DNA from: Ustilago trichophora
Lineage: Eukaryota > Basidiomycota > Ustilaginomycetes > Ustilaginales > Ustilaginaceae
Assembly: GCA_900323505.1 (NCBI GenBank)
Contig: OOIN01000016.1
Location: forward strand, 186,001-250,000
Reading direction: 5' to 3'
DNA length: 64,000 nt
The translations under genes were made by a program, and so were the position numbers. Numbering within the stretch: the stretch's first letter is position 1; each line of letters begins with the position of its first letter. Below, in pieces: positions 9,541 through 18,200 of the stretch. Below the pieces are notes generated by a model, which saw only the letters and a list, made by a program, of their open reading frames with translations, had not been told where the DNA came from and searched no databases.

Positions 9541-10533
9541 ATGGTTGCCATCAATCGAAGCGTGCTCGTTGCGCTCTCGATCACATTGGCACTGCTTCCT
9601 TTGGTCTTCTCCATGGATCCGCAGCCTTCGGACTTGGATCTGGACCCGACAGATCTGGACAACGAAATGCATGAAATGGCAAAGGAATATTATTTCGATG
9701 GTCATAGGGGCAGACGCCCTCTTGTGCCAGCCGGTGCAACCTGGTTTCCAAATGAAGATCTCGCGCATTACCAACAGAAAGTTGGAAAAAATCTGGCGGA
9801 ACTTCTCCACAGACACGCTATAGGCAGCGAAGGTGTCATGGAATTGATCCCTTACGCTTCTTCACCACTGCATTCTGAGCTCAGCGAGTATAGCACGCCA
9901 CACTCATCTCAGGGTTCAGAGCTGGGCGATCGTCGCACGCTGGGTGGTCGTCGCACGCTATCCCTATCTCAGGGTTCAGAGCTGGGCGATCGTCGCGCGC
10001 TATCCCCACCTCAGGGTTCAGAGCTGGGCGATCTTCGCACGCTATCCACACCTCCGAGCTCTGAATGGGCCGAGGCTCACAATCAATGGATCCACGACGA
10101 CATTTTCGGTATCCGGAGATACCCTACGTACTACATCAGCATTGTCCCTCCTGAGGGTCGTTTAGGGAAACTTATGAACTTGGAACCGAAGCTTGCCAAG
10201 GTGTTGCATAGGTCAAATGCGTTGGACAGGTCAAAGGTGTTGCACCAGACGCTTGAGCCGGTTCGAGACGTCAAGACAACTTCACCTGCAAAGCAAGCTC
10301 TGGCGCTTTGGAGGTACGAAAACGGCCAAGTGAACCTGGTCGCCATCGACACATGGTCTGCATCCGTGCCTGTGCATGCACCTGTGCCTGCACCTGCATC
10401 TGCGCTTCACCACGCGTCCAGACCCAGACTTCAGAAACTCAAGGACCTGATTCCAGTGGAAAACATTGATCGGATCGTCACGAATGCGCTGCCTTGGCAT
10501 GACCTTCCGGAAGCAAGAAGATTGCACATTTAG
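9541..10533 (+). CDS. Secreted effector-candidate paralog 4 with internal repeats (longest member)
   Basis: 330 residues. The frame stays open upstream of 9541, but the ATG there is followed directly by a signal peptide (about residues 1-24, ending LLPLVFS) and lies at normal distance from a TATA box. The mature protein has an acidic start, the helix LDNEMHEMAKEYYF shared with the 11989 gene, then a Ser-rich insert with three copies of a QGSELGDRRTL-type unit (about residues 123-170), then TYYISIVPPEGRLG, a second low-complexity insert, ALALWRYENGQVNLVAIDTW and a Pro/Ala/His-rich insert before the Leu-rich tail. Length is well above the array average because of the inserts. The mature part is cysteine-free. 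Confidence 0.88.
   Translation: MVAINRSVLVALSITLALLPLVFSMDPQPSDLDLDPTDLDNEMHEMAKEYYFDGHRGRRPLVPAGATWFPNEDLAHYQQKVGKNLAELLHRHAIGSEGVMELIPYASSPLHSELSEYSTPHSSQGSELGDRRTLGGRRTLSLSQGSELGDRRALSPPQGSELGDLRTLSTPPSSEWAEAHNQWIHDDIFGIRRYPTYYISIVPPEGRLGKLMNLEPKLAKVLHRSNALDRSKVLHQTLEPVRDVKTTSPAKQALALWRYENGQVNLVAIDTWSASVPVHAPVPAPASALHHASRPRLQKLKDLIPVENIDRIVTNALPWHDLPEARRLHI
9908..10050 (+). repeat. In-frame tandem repeat in paralog 4
   Basis: Three copies of a unit starting 'ctcagggttcagagctggg' at 9908, 9968 and 10010 (spacing 60 and 42). All are in frame and nearly identical at DNA level, which implies recent expansion. Confidence 0.9.
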
Positions 10534-11988
10534 GTTTTATGTAGAAGCACTGTAGGATTAATATAGAAGCACTGAAAATTGTTGGGCAGCGAAGACAAAA
10601 TCGAGGCTTAGCAGCTATCTATATTCCCGTCGCTTGCGCTCAAAAGCGCATCTCAGCTGAATGACATCATCGGTCCTGCCTAAGCTTTGTGGACGAGCTA
10701 GAGGGAGAAAGTATGATACCAGCATGAAGGTACCAAAGAAAGGTTGAAAAGCGTGAGAGAGAAATCTTCTTGGCCCAGGCCGCAACGAGCGAAAGGGCTG
10801 ACAATCGAAGTGAGTGGGCGTGAAAATGTTACTCCTGAACCCCTGATCAAGTTACCCCCACATGTTTACGAGACTGATCAGCACTCAAATGAAGGACGAT
10901 GAGTTTGCTGCGCACGCTTCCAGAGGAAGTGCTCCCCTTGAGGCATTCCTTCCGTGAGAGTCTGTGTAGGCATTCGGACGACTTCCTGGTCCGTGGGCTC
11001 TTCAGCCAAGACTTCAGTCGATGAAGTCTGGCACGATCGAGGAAGTGGGCTCCAGATGCTTTTTGTCAAATACTTTTGCAGCGTTGAAGCTGATGATGTG
11101 TGAGGAGGGAGAATCCATCGACATGGCCAGCCCACGTGTGCTGGAATGAAGGCAAACAGTCGTCTAGTCCACAGTGCGCCTTACTTTCCCCCACCTGCCA
11201 CCGTAGCACCCAGGCTCTCTCTGAACCAAAGTAATGGTAAAACGAGAGCGGATGAACATCTTTTCGGCATAGCTCCTTCAAGACAGCATGCGTCTAGACA
11301 CACAGTCCAGTAGAGTCACTGGGCCATCGAGTACCGCAGCATGCTACTCCTGGGACTTCGCAGGCGGGAATATGAAGGTACATCATACTGTGTTTGGGTC
11401 CTGTAATTTTCCGCCCACATCTGCAACAACAATATCCGGGTTGTGCTACAGACTAACTTCGAAGGCGCATGCAACATCGTGGCCGTGATGAAGCATCGCC
11501 TAGAAGGAATTTCTCCAGAGCCTCGTCACTGTCTTGAGAACAATACTCAAAACGGGTAGTTTCACGCAGCAATCGAGCCTAATATCAGCTGTCTAGCAGG
11601 CAAAGTCGAGATGCACAAATCCGATTCGGTGTTTTTGGGCGTTGGTGGAGGACTGGTCCATTGTCTTGGCGAAGCCCACAGTGACAATTGGACTCGTTTT
11701 AGCGCCATTCTTTGTAGCAGCTTGTGAAATGAGGCTGAAAGAGGGAGTTGTTCTGTGTCGCATGTGTTTGCATGGAATGCCACTTGTTACGAAGCAACTG
11801 AGTGAAGCAGGCTGGCTCATCCGAAGATTGGACGGGTCGGTTTGGTGTATTTGCCTCTCTGATGAATCGCTCTCTGCTGAAGCATCTTTCTTGCTATAAA
11901 TAGGCTGACTTTTCACCGCTCTCGACTCATTCCTTAGGATCGAAATCCAGCCCAACGCTTCTTGTGCCCCCAAACCAGTGCTCTCACC
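10534..11988. other. Long intergenic region, no gene recognised
   Basis: About 1.45 kb. Short open frames exist on both strands but none has a signal peptide or the array signature. 'cccacagtg' at about 11687 also occurs upstream of other array genes (23441, 38309). May hold a fully decayed gene, but I cannot show one. Confidence 0.4.
11895..11903 (+). promoter_or_regulatory. TATA box of the 11989 gene
   Basis: TATAAATAG, 94 bases before the ATG, the same spacing as in the sibling gene at 9541. Confidence 0.6.
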
Positions 11989-12663
11989 ATGGTCGCTATC
12001 AGCCCGGCCATTCTTTGGCCCCTCTCTGTCATTCTATCAACTACTGCCTTAGTCTTCGCCGTGGACCGGGACTCAACAACTCTGGACAAGGAAATGCATA
12101 GAATCGCTCAGGAGTATTATTTTACCCAGAAGCTGGGACAATACGGCCCCGACCCGTCGTATTCGACCTTGTTCGCCCATCAAGACCTTGGACACCATAC
12201 AGGGCAGGTTCCAAACTTGGTAGGCATGCTTAACTACGATGCTCAGCATGGCCAAGGGGTCATTCCTCTGGAAGTACCCTCGCCTCCTCCTCAATCTCGG
12301 GAATGGGGCGAGCCGCGCAGGCGCTGGTACCAGAAGGGACCGTTGCGGAACAAAGAAGCTTCGTCGTCTAGGCATCTGGAACCTGCGGCCCCCCTCTTTG
12401 AGGGCCCAAAACCCATCTACTATGTCACCGTCGTTCCTCCCCACAGTCCTTTAGGACAGAAAATGGGACTGAACGGGAACTTCGATGGTGCCCCCTTCGG
12501 AAAGCAAGCCCTGGCGCTGTGGAGATACCAAGAAAAGCAAATCAATCTAGTCGCCATCGATACGATGTCTCACTATCTTGGCGAAGTCAACCATGGTTTC
12601 AAGAATCTACTAGAAGTGATCCCGCTTGAACGAGTTCGCTACATTGTCGCAAACTTGCCTTAG
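11989..12663 (+). CDS. Secreted effector-candidate paralog 5
   Basis: 224 residues from an ATG in a good context (accATGg). Signal peptide about residues 1-24 (ending TTALVFA). It is a sister of the 9541 gene: LDKEMHRIAQEYYF, then HQDLGHHTGQVPNL, IYYVTVVPPHSPLGQKMGL, ALALWRYQEKQINLVAIDT and a tail with VIPLERVRYIVANLP. It lacks the QGSELGDRR repeats and carries a shorter Pro-rich/basic linker instead, so those repeats arose after the pair split or were lost here. No cysteine in the mature part. Function unknown. Confidence 0.88.
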   Translation: MVAISPAILWPLSVILSTTALVFAVDRDSTTLDKEMHRIAQEYYFTQKLGQYGPDPSYSTLFAHQDLGHHTGQVPNLVGMLNYDAQHGQGVIPLEVPSPPPQSREWGEPRRRWYQKGPLRNKEASSSRHLEPAAPLFEGPKPIYYVTVVPPHSPLGQKMGLNGNFDGAPFGKQALALWRYQEKQINLVAIDTMSHYLGEVNHGFKNLLEVIPLERVRYIVANLP

Positions 12664-13442
12664 CACTGCTGACGAGCAGACAGACCGGACAGCTGGAGTG
12701 CGCTGCTATCCAACAAGCGAAGCTCGCTCGCAAACTTGCTCGCTGCCGTTTCCTATCATGGTTGACGTCATGCTCCTGTAGAGTGAATGCCATCTCCATA
12801 TCAAATGCACTTATTTATGATTACAATTCGAGCCACAAGATCCTAACATGTACGTCTGGCTGTACGTTGCAGAGGAAAATTCCAGAAGGACGGACCGGTC
12901 TTCCGGGTTCCGCATGGTCATCCTCACCGCGCATTCCGCGGTAAGACATTGTGGAAAACATTGTGGAAAGTGAAAACCACCCCATGCTTTCTAGCGTGAT
13001 GAAGTGATGGAGCAAGAGGACATGATGGGCATTAACCCATTATATTTAAAAGCCTATAAAAGCTCAGCATTGGCTTTTCCGCCAATTGATGTGCTCGGCG
13101 ATGCCGCCCATTCGTCGACCTGAAGCAGCAAATCAAGGCGACGAATGTCGGTTCTTTCGGTGTCAATGTGAATTAGGGGAGCTTCATCTTGTGGGACATG
13201 ATACATCGTAGTGGAGTCCGCTGATGAAGGTGGGTAGGGGCGGCGAGAGACTTGAAGGCGTTCTCATCTCAAACTTTTCGCATCCTCCCCACCGTATGCT
13301 GAGCTCGATAATCAGAGCCCTGCCTCCCACAGAATGCTTCATAAGCTACAGCCCGGAAAAGAATGACAAGTGAAGCTTGTCTCTTCGCCACTCACAGCTT
13401 TGAATATCAGAGTCATCTTCAACATCGTTTGCCATCCTCGAC
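12664..13442. other. Intergenic with AT-rich TATA-like stretch
   Basis: 'tatatttaaaagcctataaaag' type sequence at about 13041-13063 looks like two TATA elements but lies ~380 bases from the next ATG. No gene seen. Confidence 0.4.
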
Positions 13443-14120
13443 ATGGTGGCCCTTCTGCTTCGAGCCATTCCTCATTACCTTTATGTCATATGCCTGCTCG
13501 TCATCTTGGCCTTCTCCGCCAACATTGACCTAGGCCCACCGCTAACAGCCGAAGACGCTCGGACGTTCAACGGGGCCTTCCAAGGTCATTTGTACAAGAT
13601 CTCGGACATGAAAACACACTTCAGCAAAGGCCATGTACCGTCAAATCTTAATTATTACAAGGCACTTTATGACAACAACAAAGCTCAACTGCACGAATCA
13701 AGCCCCGAAACAACCCTCACATTCGCCCAGTATCTCCATAAACAGGCTTGGGAAGGTCCTGGCGTCGTGGTCTGGAGAGAGCAGGAAACTTCCTTCAGCA
13801 AGTCAAGGCTTTCGCGGTTCAAGCTTTCGTGGCTCAAGCCTTTGTGGTTCAAGCTCAAGCCTCGGGTTCAAAGGCCCATCTATTACTCTAGTTTCGTTAC
13901 TCCTGAAAGCTCTCTGGGCAAACTTGCTGAACTTAAAACACCTACGGAAAAATTTCCGTCCGGAAAGGAAGCATTCGCTTTTTGGAAATACGACGAGGGG
14001 AACGTTCAGCTGCTCCGTATGTTCACCCTTGCTCGTCCCGAAAAAAACACAGATTGGAATCTTCGCAAACTAGCAGAAGTGATTCCGATTCCCTTAGAAA
14101 GAGTGGTCGCGGTTCATTAG
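13443..14120 (+). CDS. Secreted effector-candidate paralog 6
   Basis: 225 residues. Signal peptide about 1-26 (long Leu/Ile-rich h-region ending AFSAN). It opens the sub-clade that includes 14652, 15803 and 17234, recognised by an LNYYKALYDNNKAQLHE-type segment and a YLHKQAWEGPGVV helix. A basic, Trp/Leu-rich stretch (FKLSWLKPLWFKLK, about residues 128-142) is encoded by a degenerate 18-base direct repeat near 13800-13860 and is unlike its siblings. Signature: PIYYSSFVTPESSLGKLAEL, AFAFWKYDEGNVQLLR, tail VIPIPLERVVAVH. Mature part without cysteine. Confidence 0.87.
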   Translation: MVALLLRAIPHYLYVICLLVILAFSANIDLGPPLTAEDARTFNGAFQGHLYKISDMKTHFSKGHVPSNLNYYKALYDNNKAQLHESSPETTLTFAQYLHKQAWEGPGVVVWREQETSFSKSRLSRFKLSWLKPLWFKLKPRVQRPIYYSSFVTPESSLGKLAELKTPTEKFPSGKEAFAFWKYDEGNVQLLRMFTLARPEKNTDWNLRKLAEVIPIPLERVVAVH

Positions 14121-14651
14121 CCCTAAGGATATCCTCACGGTGCTATGGGTATAAAACAGCAATCAAACCTCTTTGTCTCGTCGATCATGTAAGGTGCCTG
14201 ATCACCAGTGTTAGAAGATACGGCATCTCATAGCAAATTTCTTCAATTTGTAGTCGCTCTCCGAAATGGTGACATGTGTATAGGAGGCTACTACATCCCA
14301 CCTTTGCCTTTGCTTCCTCGTTGAATTCGAACATCGTGTAGTGTCGCTCGGCAAAGATCTTGGTAATCGCACCGTGGGAAGACCGGTGAAGTTCAGCTGC
14401 ATCTTCTGCGAATTTGGTGGGACTCAGCGGTGCTCGCTGCATAAATGGTTCCATCTGGTGGGCCAGAGAGGAATCCGAAGCGGCTCTCAACTCAATTCTA
14501 CCGCTTCATAACATGATCAGCCTGACCAACCAGACAATTTTCTACTGTTGGCGGTACAAGACCGGCTAGGAGTACGAGTGCGGCTTGTTACACAACCACA
14601 AAGCTCGTTGAGCATTCCCTATATTAGCCATCAACGTCGATCAACCCCATA
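14121..14651. other. Intergenic, promoter of the 14652 gene
   Basis: Carries 'aatttggtggg' at 14411 and 'tctggtggg' at 14454, a motif pair also seen upstream of the 26460 gene. No gene recognised. Confidence 0.45.
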
Positions 14652-15281
14652 ATGCTCGCCCTCCGGCTACAAAACATTCTCCTGTCGACCTTCTTGATCA
14701 TAGTCGCGCTTGTAGCACTGGTGATCGCCGCTGATGAGCCAGAACTATCCGCCGAAGATGAGTGGGAGTTCGCTAAAGCTCTCAGACGTTTCACTGAGAA
14801 CAGACATCCTTCAGGGCAAGACCGTTTCCGGATCTTCGGCGATCGAGAACTCGGATTCTACAACGCACGGCACAATGAATACAAATCTCAACTCCACGAC
14901 GAAGATCCGAACAAGCATTTGGGACTTGCTGCCCTTCTTCACGAGGATGCCAGTAGCGGTCCGAAGATATTGGCATGGTCAAACGACGCTGCGTCATCGA
15001 GTAGATCCAGCTACGCTGGGAGCAAGCCCGAACATGCGGTCAGAGGGCCTGTGTACTATTCCACTGTCGTGACTCCGAATAGTCAGATAGGAAGACTGGG
15101 TGGACTGGCCAAAAGTGGGCCTGATCATCCAAACGGCATGCAAGCCATGACGTTTTGGAAGTATGACAAAGTAGTCGTCCGTTTGCTCGGCATCAAGACA
15201 CTCAGTTATTACCACGAGCAATGGCACCTTCGCAGGCTTCAGGACGCTATACCATTGGATAGTGTCTTCTTGATTCATTAG
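14652..15281 (+). CDS. Secreted effector-candidate paralog 7
   Basis: 209 residues, signal peptide about 1-27 (ending LVALVIAAD). The mature part starts ELSAEDEWEFAKAL, followed by LGFYNARHNEYKSQLHDED, LAALLHEDASSGPKI, a Ser-rich linker, VYYSTVVTPNSQIGRLGGL, AMTFWKYDKVVVRLLGIKT and a tail ending IPLDSVFLIH. It aligns best with the preceding gene but lacks its basic Trp/Leu insert. Mature part without cysteine. A weak TATA-like 'ctatattag' lies about 30 bases before the ATG. Confidence 0.88.
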   Translation: MLALRLQNILLSTFLIIVALVALVIAADEPELSAEDEWEFAKALRRFTENRHPSGQDRFRIFGDRELGFYNARHNEYKSQLHDEDPNKHLGLAALLHEDASSGPKILAWSNDAASSSRSSYAGSKPEHAVRGPVYYSTVVTPNSQIGRLGGLAKSGPDHPNGMQAMTFWKYDKVVVRLLGIKTLSYYHEQWHLRRLQDAIPLDSVFLIH

Positions 15282-15802
15282 ATCTAGAGAGATCTCTTCA
15301 ATCTGCGAAACAGCATCGAGCCCCAAGGCTTGAATCGGATGATCATCATGCCGATGTAGTCATTCTTTCTTCGCCATCGTATTGATTTGGCCCATTTCTC
15401 CAATCTGTCTGTGGTCTATGTTCCGACAGGCTTGGATCTCAGCAGAAAAGCCGAAGCGAATGCGAGATGGTTTCACTTCCACGCCGTATGTTCGACGTGA
15501 AGCGAACAATTTCGATGAAGGGAAATTTGATGCTGATTCGTTGGCTTGTCACGCAGTCCGTGCGTTGCAGCTGCACAACTGCGGTACCCTTTCTTCATTT
15601 TGACGTGGTGTGAGACCAAATGTGGGCACAAATACCGGCGAGGTAGTGTGCCCTTGGAGGTGGTGGAACATTTCATCTTGAAGGCAAAAAGTGCATCCCG
15701 ATCAGAATGCCACTGAGGGCATCGTCGATGAAAGAGCGACTCTCGAGTATAGCCCCTCTTATACTTCACTCAGCACTCCATTCACCTCTCAGGCCTGCCG
15801 AC
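15282..15802. other. Intergenic, promoter of the 15803 gene
   Basis: A TATA-like 'cttatact' lies near 15757, about 45 bases before the next ATG. No gene seen. Confidence 0.45.
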
Positions 15803-16336
15803 ATGAGAGTCTTCAGGCCTCGATCTATCCAGCTTCTTTTCTTCGCCTCCATCACTCTGGCTGGATTGCCGTTTGGGCTTGCCTCCGGGCCAGAGCTCTC
15901 CGAGCTGGAACAGCAGATGTACTTGAAGGCCCGAAAGATGTACGTAAGTGTTCCATCTGAGGCAAACATTCAGTTCCGGGAAGGGCAAGACCTCAATTTC
16001 TACGAGACTCGAATCCCCGAGCTGCGAACTAAGCTCCACGAAGGGGCAAGAGTGGGCCCAGGTGTAATTCTAGTTGGTCAACAAGAAACTCAGCTTGCCC
16101 CAAAGACAACCTTCTATGCGATTATGATCCGGCCCACCACCACTCTAGGCAACAGTATGGGCCTCGCTGCCTCTCCTAAGAGTCCGATGGAAAGGACAGT
16201 ATTTGCATTCTGGAAACACCAAGGACACGAGGTCAAATTGCTCAGGCTCGACACAGTCACTCAGAGTGGTGCTGAATATGGCTTTCGTCAGCTAGAGAGC
16301 CTCATTCCTTTGAGTGAGGTGACCAAGATTCACTGA
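15803..16336 (+). CDS. Secreted effector-candidate paralog 8
   Basis: 177 residues from the ATG at 15803. The frame is open further upstream, but only this start puts the hydrophobic signal peptide (about residues 1-27, ending LPFGLASG) at the N-terminus. Mature sequence: ELSELEQQMYLKARKMYV, DLNFYETRIPELRTKLHEGA, a short GPGVILVGQQ segment, TFYAIMIRPTTTLGNSMGLA, VFAFWKHQGHEVKLLRLDT, tail LIPLSEVTKIH. It is the most compact member of its sub-clade: the Ser-rich linker is missing. Cysteine-free throughout. A copy of the dispersed repeat begins only a few bases after the stop codon. Confidence 0.87.
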   Translation: MRVFRPRSIQLLFFASITLAGLPFGLASGPELSELEQQMYLKARKMYVSVPSEANIQFREGQDLNFYETRIPELRTKLHEGARVGPGVILVGQQETQLAPKTTFYAIMIRPTTTLGNSMGLAASPKSPMERTVFAFWKHQGHEVKLLRLDTVTQSGAEYGFRQLESLIPLSEVTKIH

Positions 16337-16339
16337 AGT

Positions 16340-16658
16340 CCCGACTGAGCATCGCTTGCCCAAGACTATGAGTGAATGAATTGATTGCGGCAAGACCTGT
16401 GAGGCCTGAAGCTCGATGAGGCTCCCGGCCTGCCGTGAGGGAGGCCGGTCGAGCGCTAAGGCAAGCGGCAAGGACAAAGGGAGGGCATACAGGGTGGGAA
16501 GAAACAAAGCTTGTCCGCTAGGCGAGGCCTAGCGAAGGTTAAGAGATGATGGTACTAAGGAAGAATGACAAAGGACGAAAACATAGAGGCATAATGAAGT
16601 GGGTGACGTGGCAAGCTCTGCTTGCCCAGACGCTCTCGCCCTGCCGCACGAGTTGCAC
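16340..16658 (+). repeat. Dispersed repeat, copy 1
   Basis: Begins 'cccgactgagcatcgc' and ends near 'gcacgagttgca'. Shared internal landmarks with the other copies: 'aagctcgatgaggctccc', 'gacgtggc(a/g)agctctgct', 'gcccagacgct'. Non-coding as far as I can see; no terminal inverted repeats or target-site duplication found by eye. Confidence 0.8.
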
Positions 16659-17233
16659 GCCTTTGTGCTCTCACTTTCTCTCAGAATTTTCCCCGCTTCA
16701 AACTATTTTGACAACACTCACAACCCTCTCTACTTCGAGGGCGGCCTAGAGCACGATATGCTCCTCGAGATCCAGATCAGCAGCTGTGTGATGTTTAGGG
16801 AGAATGCTGAATTAGGGAGTGTGACCGCTTCATCGATACAGACGAGGAGCGACTTGGTTTCAAAAAACCACAGGTGGGTGCGAAAATGTAATGTCACATG
16901 CGTTTGTGACTATCAACAGCCAGTGTTCTCGCTTAATGAAGTCTGTGTGACGCGAGTGCCATGTTATGATTCAAGAGTCTCGCACCGCTTGCTCCGATGG
17001 CCTGAAGCTTCGCTCGACTGTATCATATACTTCCGACGCATTGACTAATTCGAGCTCTATCATTTTAAGTGGCAACAGCAGCGTTTCTCGAGGGTGACAA
17101 CCATTAGTAAGAGTTCACTTCGACTCCCACGTATCTCGTAATCTGGCAAGAACATCTGATAAGCTAAGAGTCTCTTTCTAGCATTTAAGTGTGTAAGTAA
17201 GCTGAACATGATCGACGAGACGTGAGACTTCAC
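16659..17233. other. Intergenic, no gene recognised
   Basis: An open frame at 16599-17048 begins inside the dispersed repeat with a GTG-like start and has no recognisable features; I treat it as chance. The rest is the promoter of the 17234 gene. Confidence 0.45.
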
Positions 17234-17815
17234 ATGGCTTCCAGTATGCTTTTACCTCGTGAAGACTTCTTCTGCCTCTTGTACACGAGCTTGCTACTTG
17301 GAGTTTTGGCCCTCGCTGCAGACTCGGGACCCGAACTGACTAGGACCGATCAAGATATGCTGTGGAATGCACGGAGGGGGTATCCCAGACTTTCCCTTTT
17401 GGGCGCCGAAAAGTATCAGGTCTTCTCAGAGGAAGACTTGAATTTCTACAAGGTCAAACTTCACCGTCTCGGAGCTGCCTTCAGCCCTCCCTTTGAGCTG
17501 CTCCTCCACGAGCATGCGCAAAGAGGACCATTTGTCGAGCCCGTCGGAGGCAGTGTGTCAAACCCTTTGCAAACAGCCAAGTACTACTCGACCTGGATCG
17601 CTCCCGATCGCAGGGATGAACTCTCCAGGCTTATGGGTCTGCACGAGACCACGAAACAAACGCCTTACGGAAAGACAGCAATGGCCTTCTGGAAGTATAA
17701 GAAAGGCAGGGTTCGGCTCCTGAGGATCACAACTATCCCTCACGATGGCTTTCCGTACACATTGAGGCGGCTGGGAGAGGTAATTCCTCTGGGAAGAATT
17801 CGATCAATCCATTGA
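17234..17815 (+). CDS. Secreted effector-candidate paralog 9
   Basis: 193 residues from the ATG at 17234 (the upstream in-frame GTG is not a plausible start; the ATG at 17246 is an alternative). Signal peptide about residues 1-28 with the h-region FFCLLYTSLLLGVLALAA, whose Cys would be removed on cleavage. Mature: ELTRTDQDMLWNAR, DLNFYKVKLHRLG, LLLHEHAQRGPFV, KYYSTWIAPDRRDELSRLMGL, AMAFWKYKKGRVRLLRITT and a tail VIPLGRIRSIH. It is the last member of the sub-clade starting at 13443 and the last array gene before the transporter at 18201. Confidence 0.87.
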   Translation: MASSMLLPREDFFCLLYTSLLLGVLALAADSGPELTRTDQDMLWNARRGYPRLSLLGAEKYQVFSEEDLNFYKVKLHRLGAAFSPPFELLLHEHAQRGPFVEPVGGSVSNPLQTAKYYSTWIAPDRRDELSRLMGLHETTKQTPYGKTAMAFWKYKKGRVRLLRITTIPHDGFPYTLRRLGEVIPLGRIRSIH

Positions 17816-18200
17816 GTCGGCCCACATTTCCAGGTGAGAAGCTCAACGAATCTTCGGATCGAATGTAATCCACCATCGGGATCGGCCTGGCATCCATACT
17901 TGCCGATTCGTCGATTTCCTTGTTGACGTGACCACTTGCCTTACTAATTTGCCGTGACTACGTCTTGCGGATCAAGCGATCGAGTCTCGGACTACATTGG
18001 CACCTTTTTAAAGCACTATCACCTTATAGAACATGATTAGATTGATGTGTGATCAAGTCTCACGAGACGCCCCCAATTGAGACTGTTCGACCGTCGAGTA
18101 CTTGACCACAAACTCGAGCTTGTTTCTTTCTACGAGCCAAGTTGAAGGAGCTTGAGAAATATCGACATGAATAAACAGAGAGGCAGTAAAAGCAAGACAG
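17816..18200. other. Convergent spacer
   Basis: Between the 17234 gene and the minus-strand transporter; 3' flanks only. Confidence 0.5.

Noticed and set aside
14185..14490. 101-codon minus-strand open frame between array genes
   Set aside because: No signal peptide, no similarity to the array, and it overlaps the promoter motifs of the 14652 gene.
16599..17048. 149-codon open frame downstream of the 15803 gene
   Set aside because: Starts at a non-ATG codon within the dispersed repeat and has no signal peptide or family motif.
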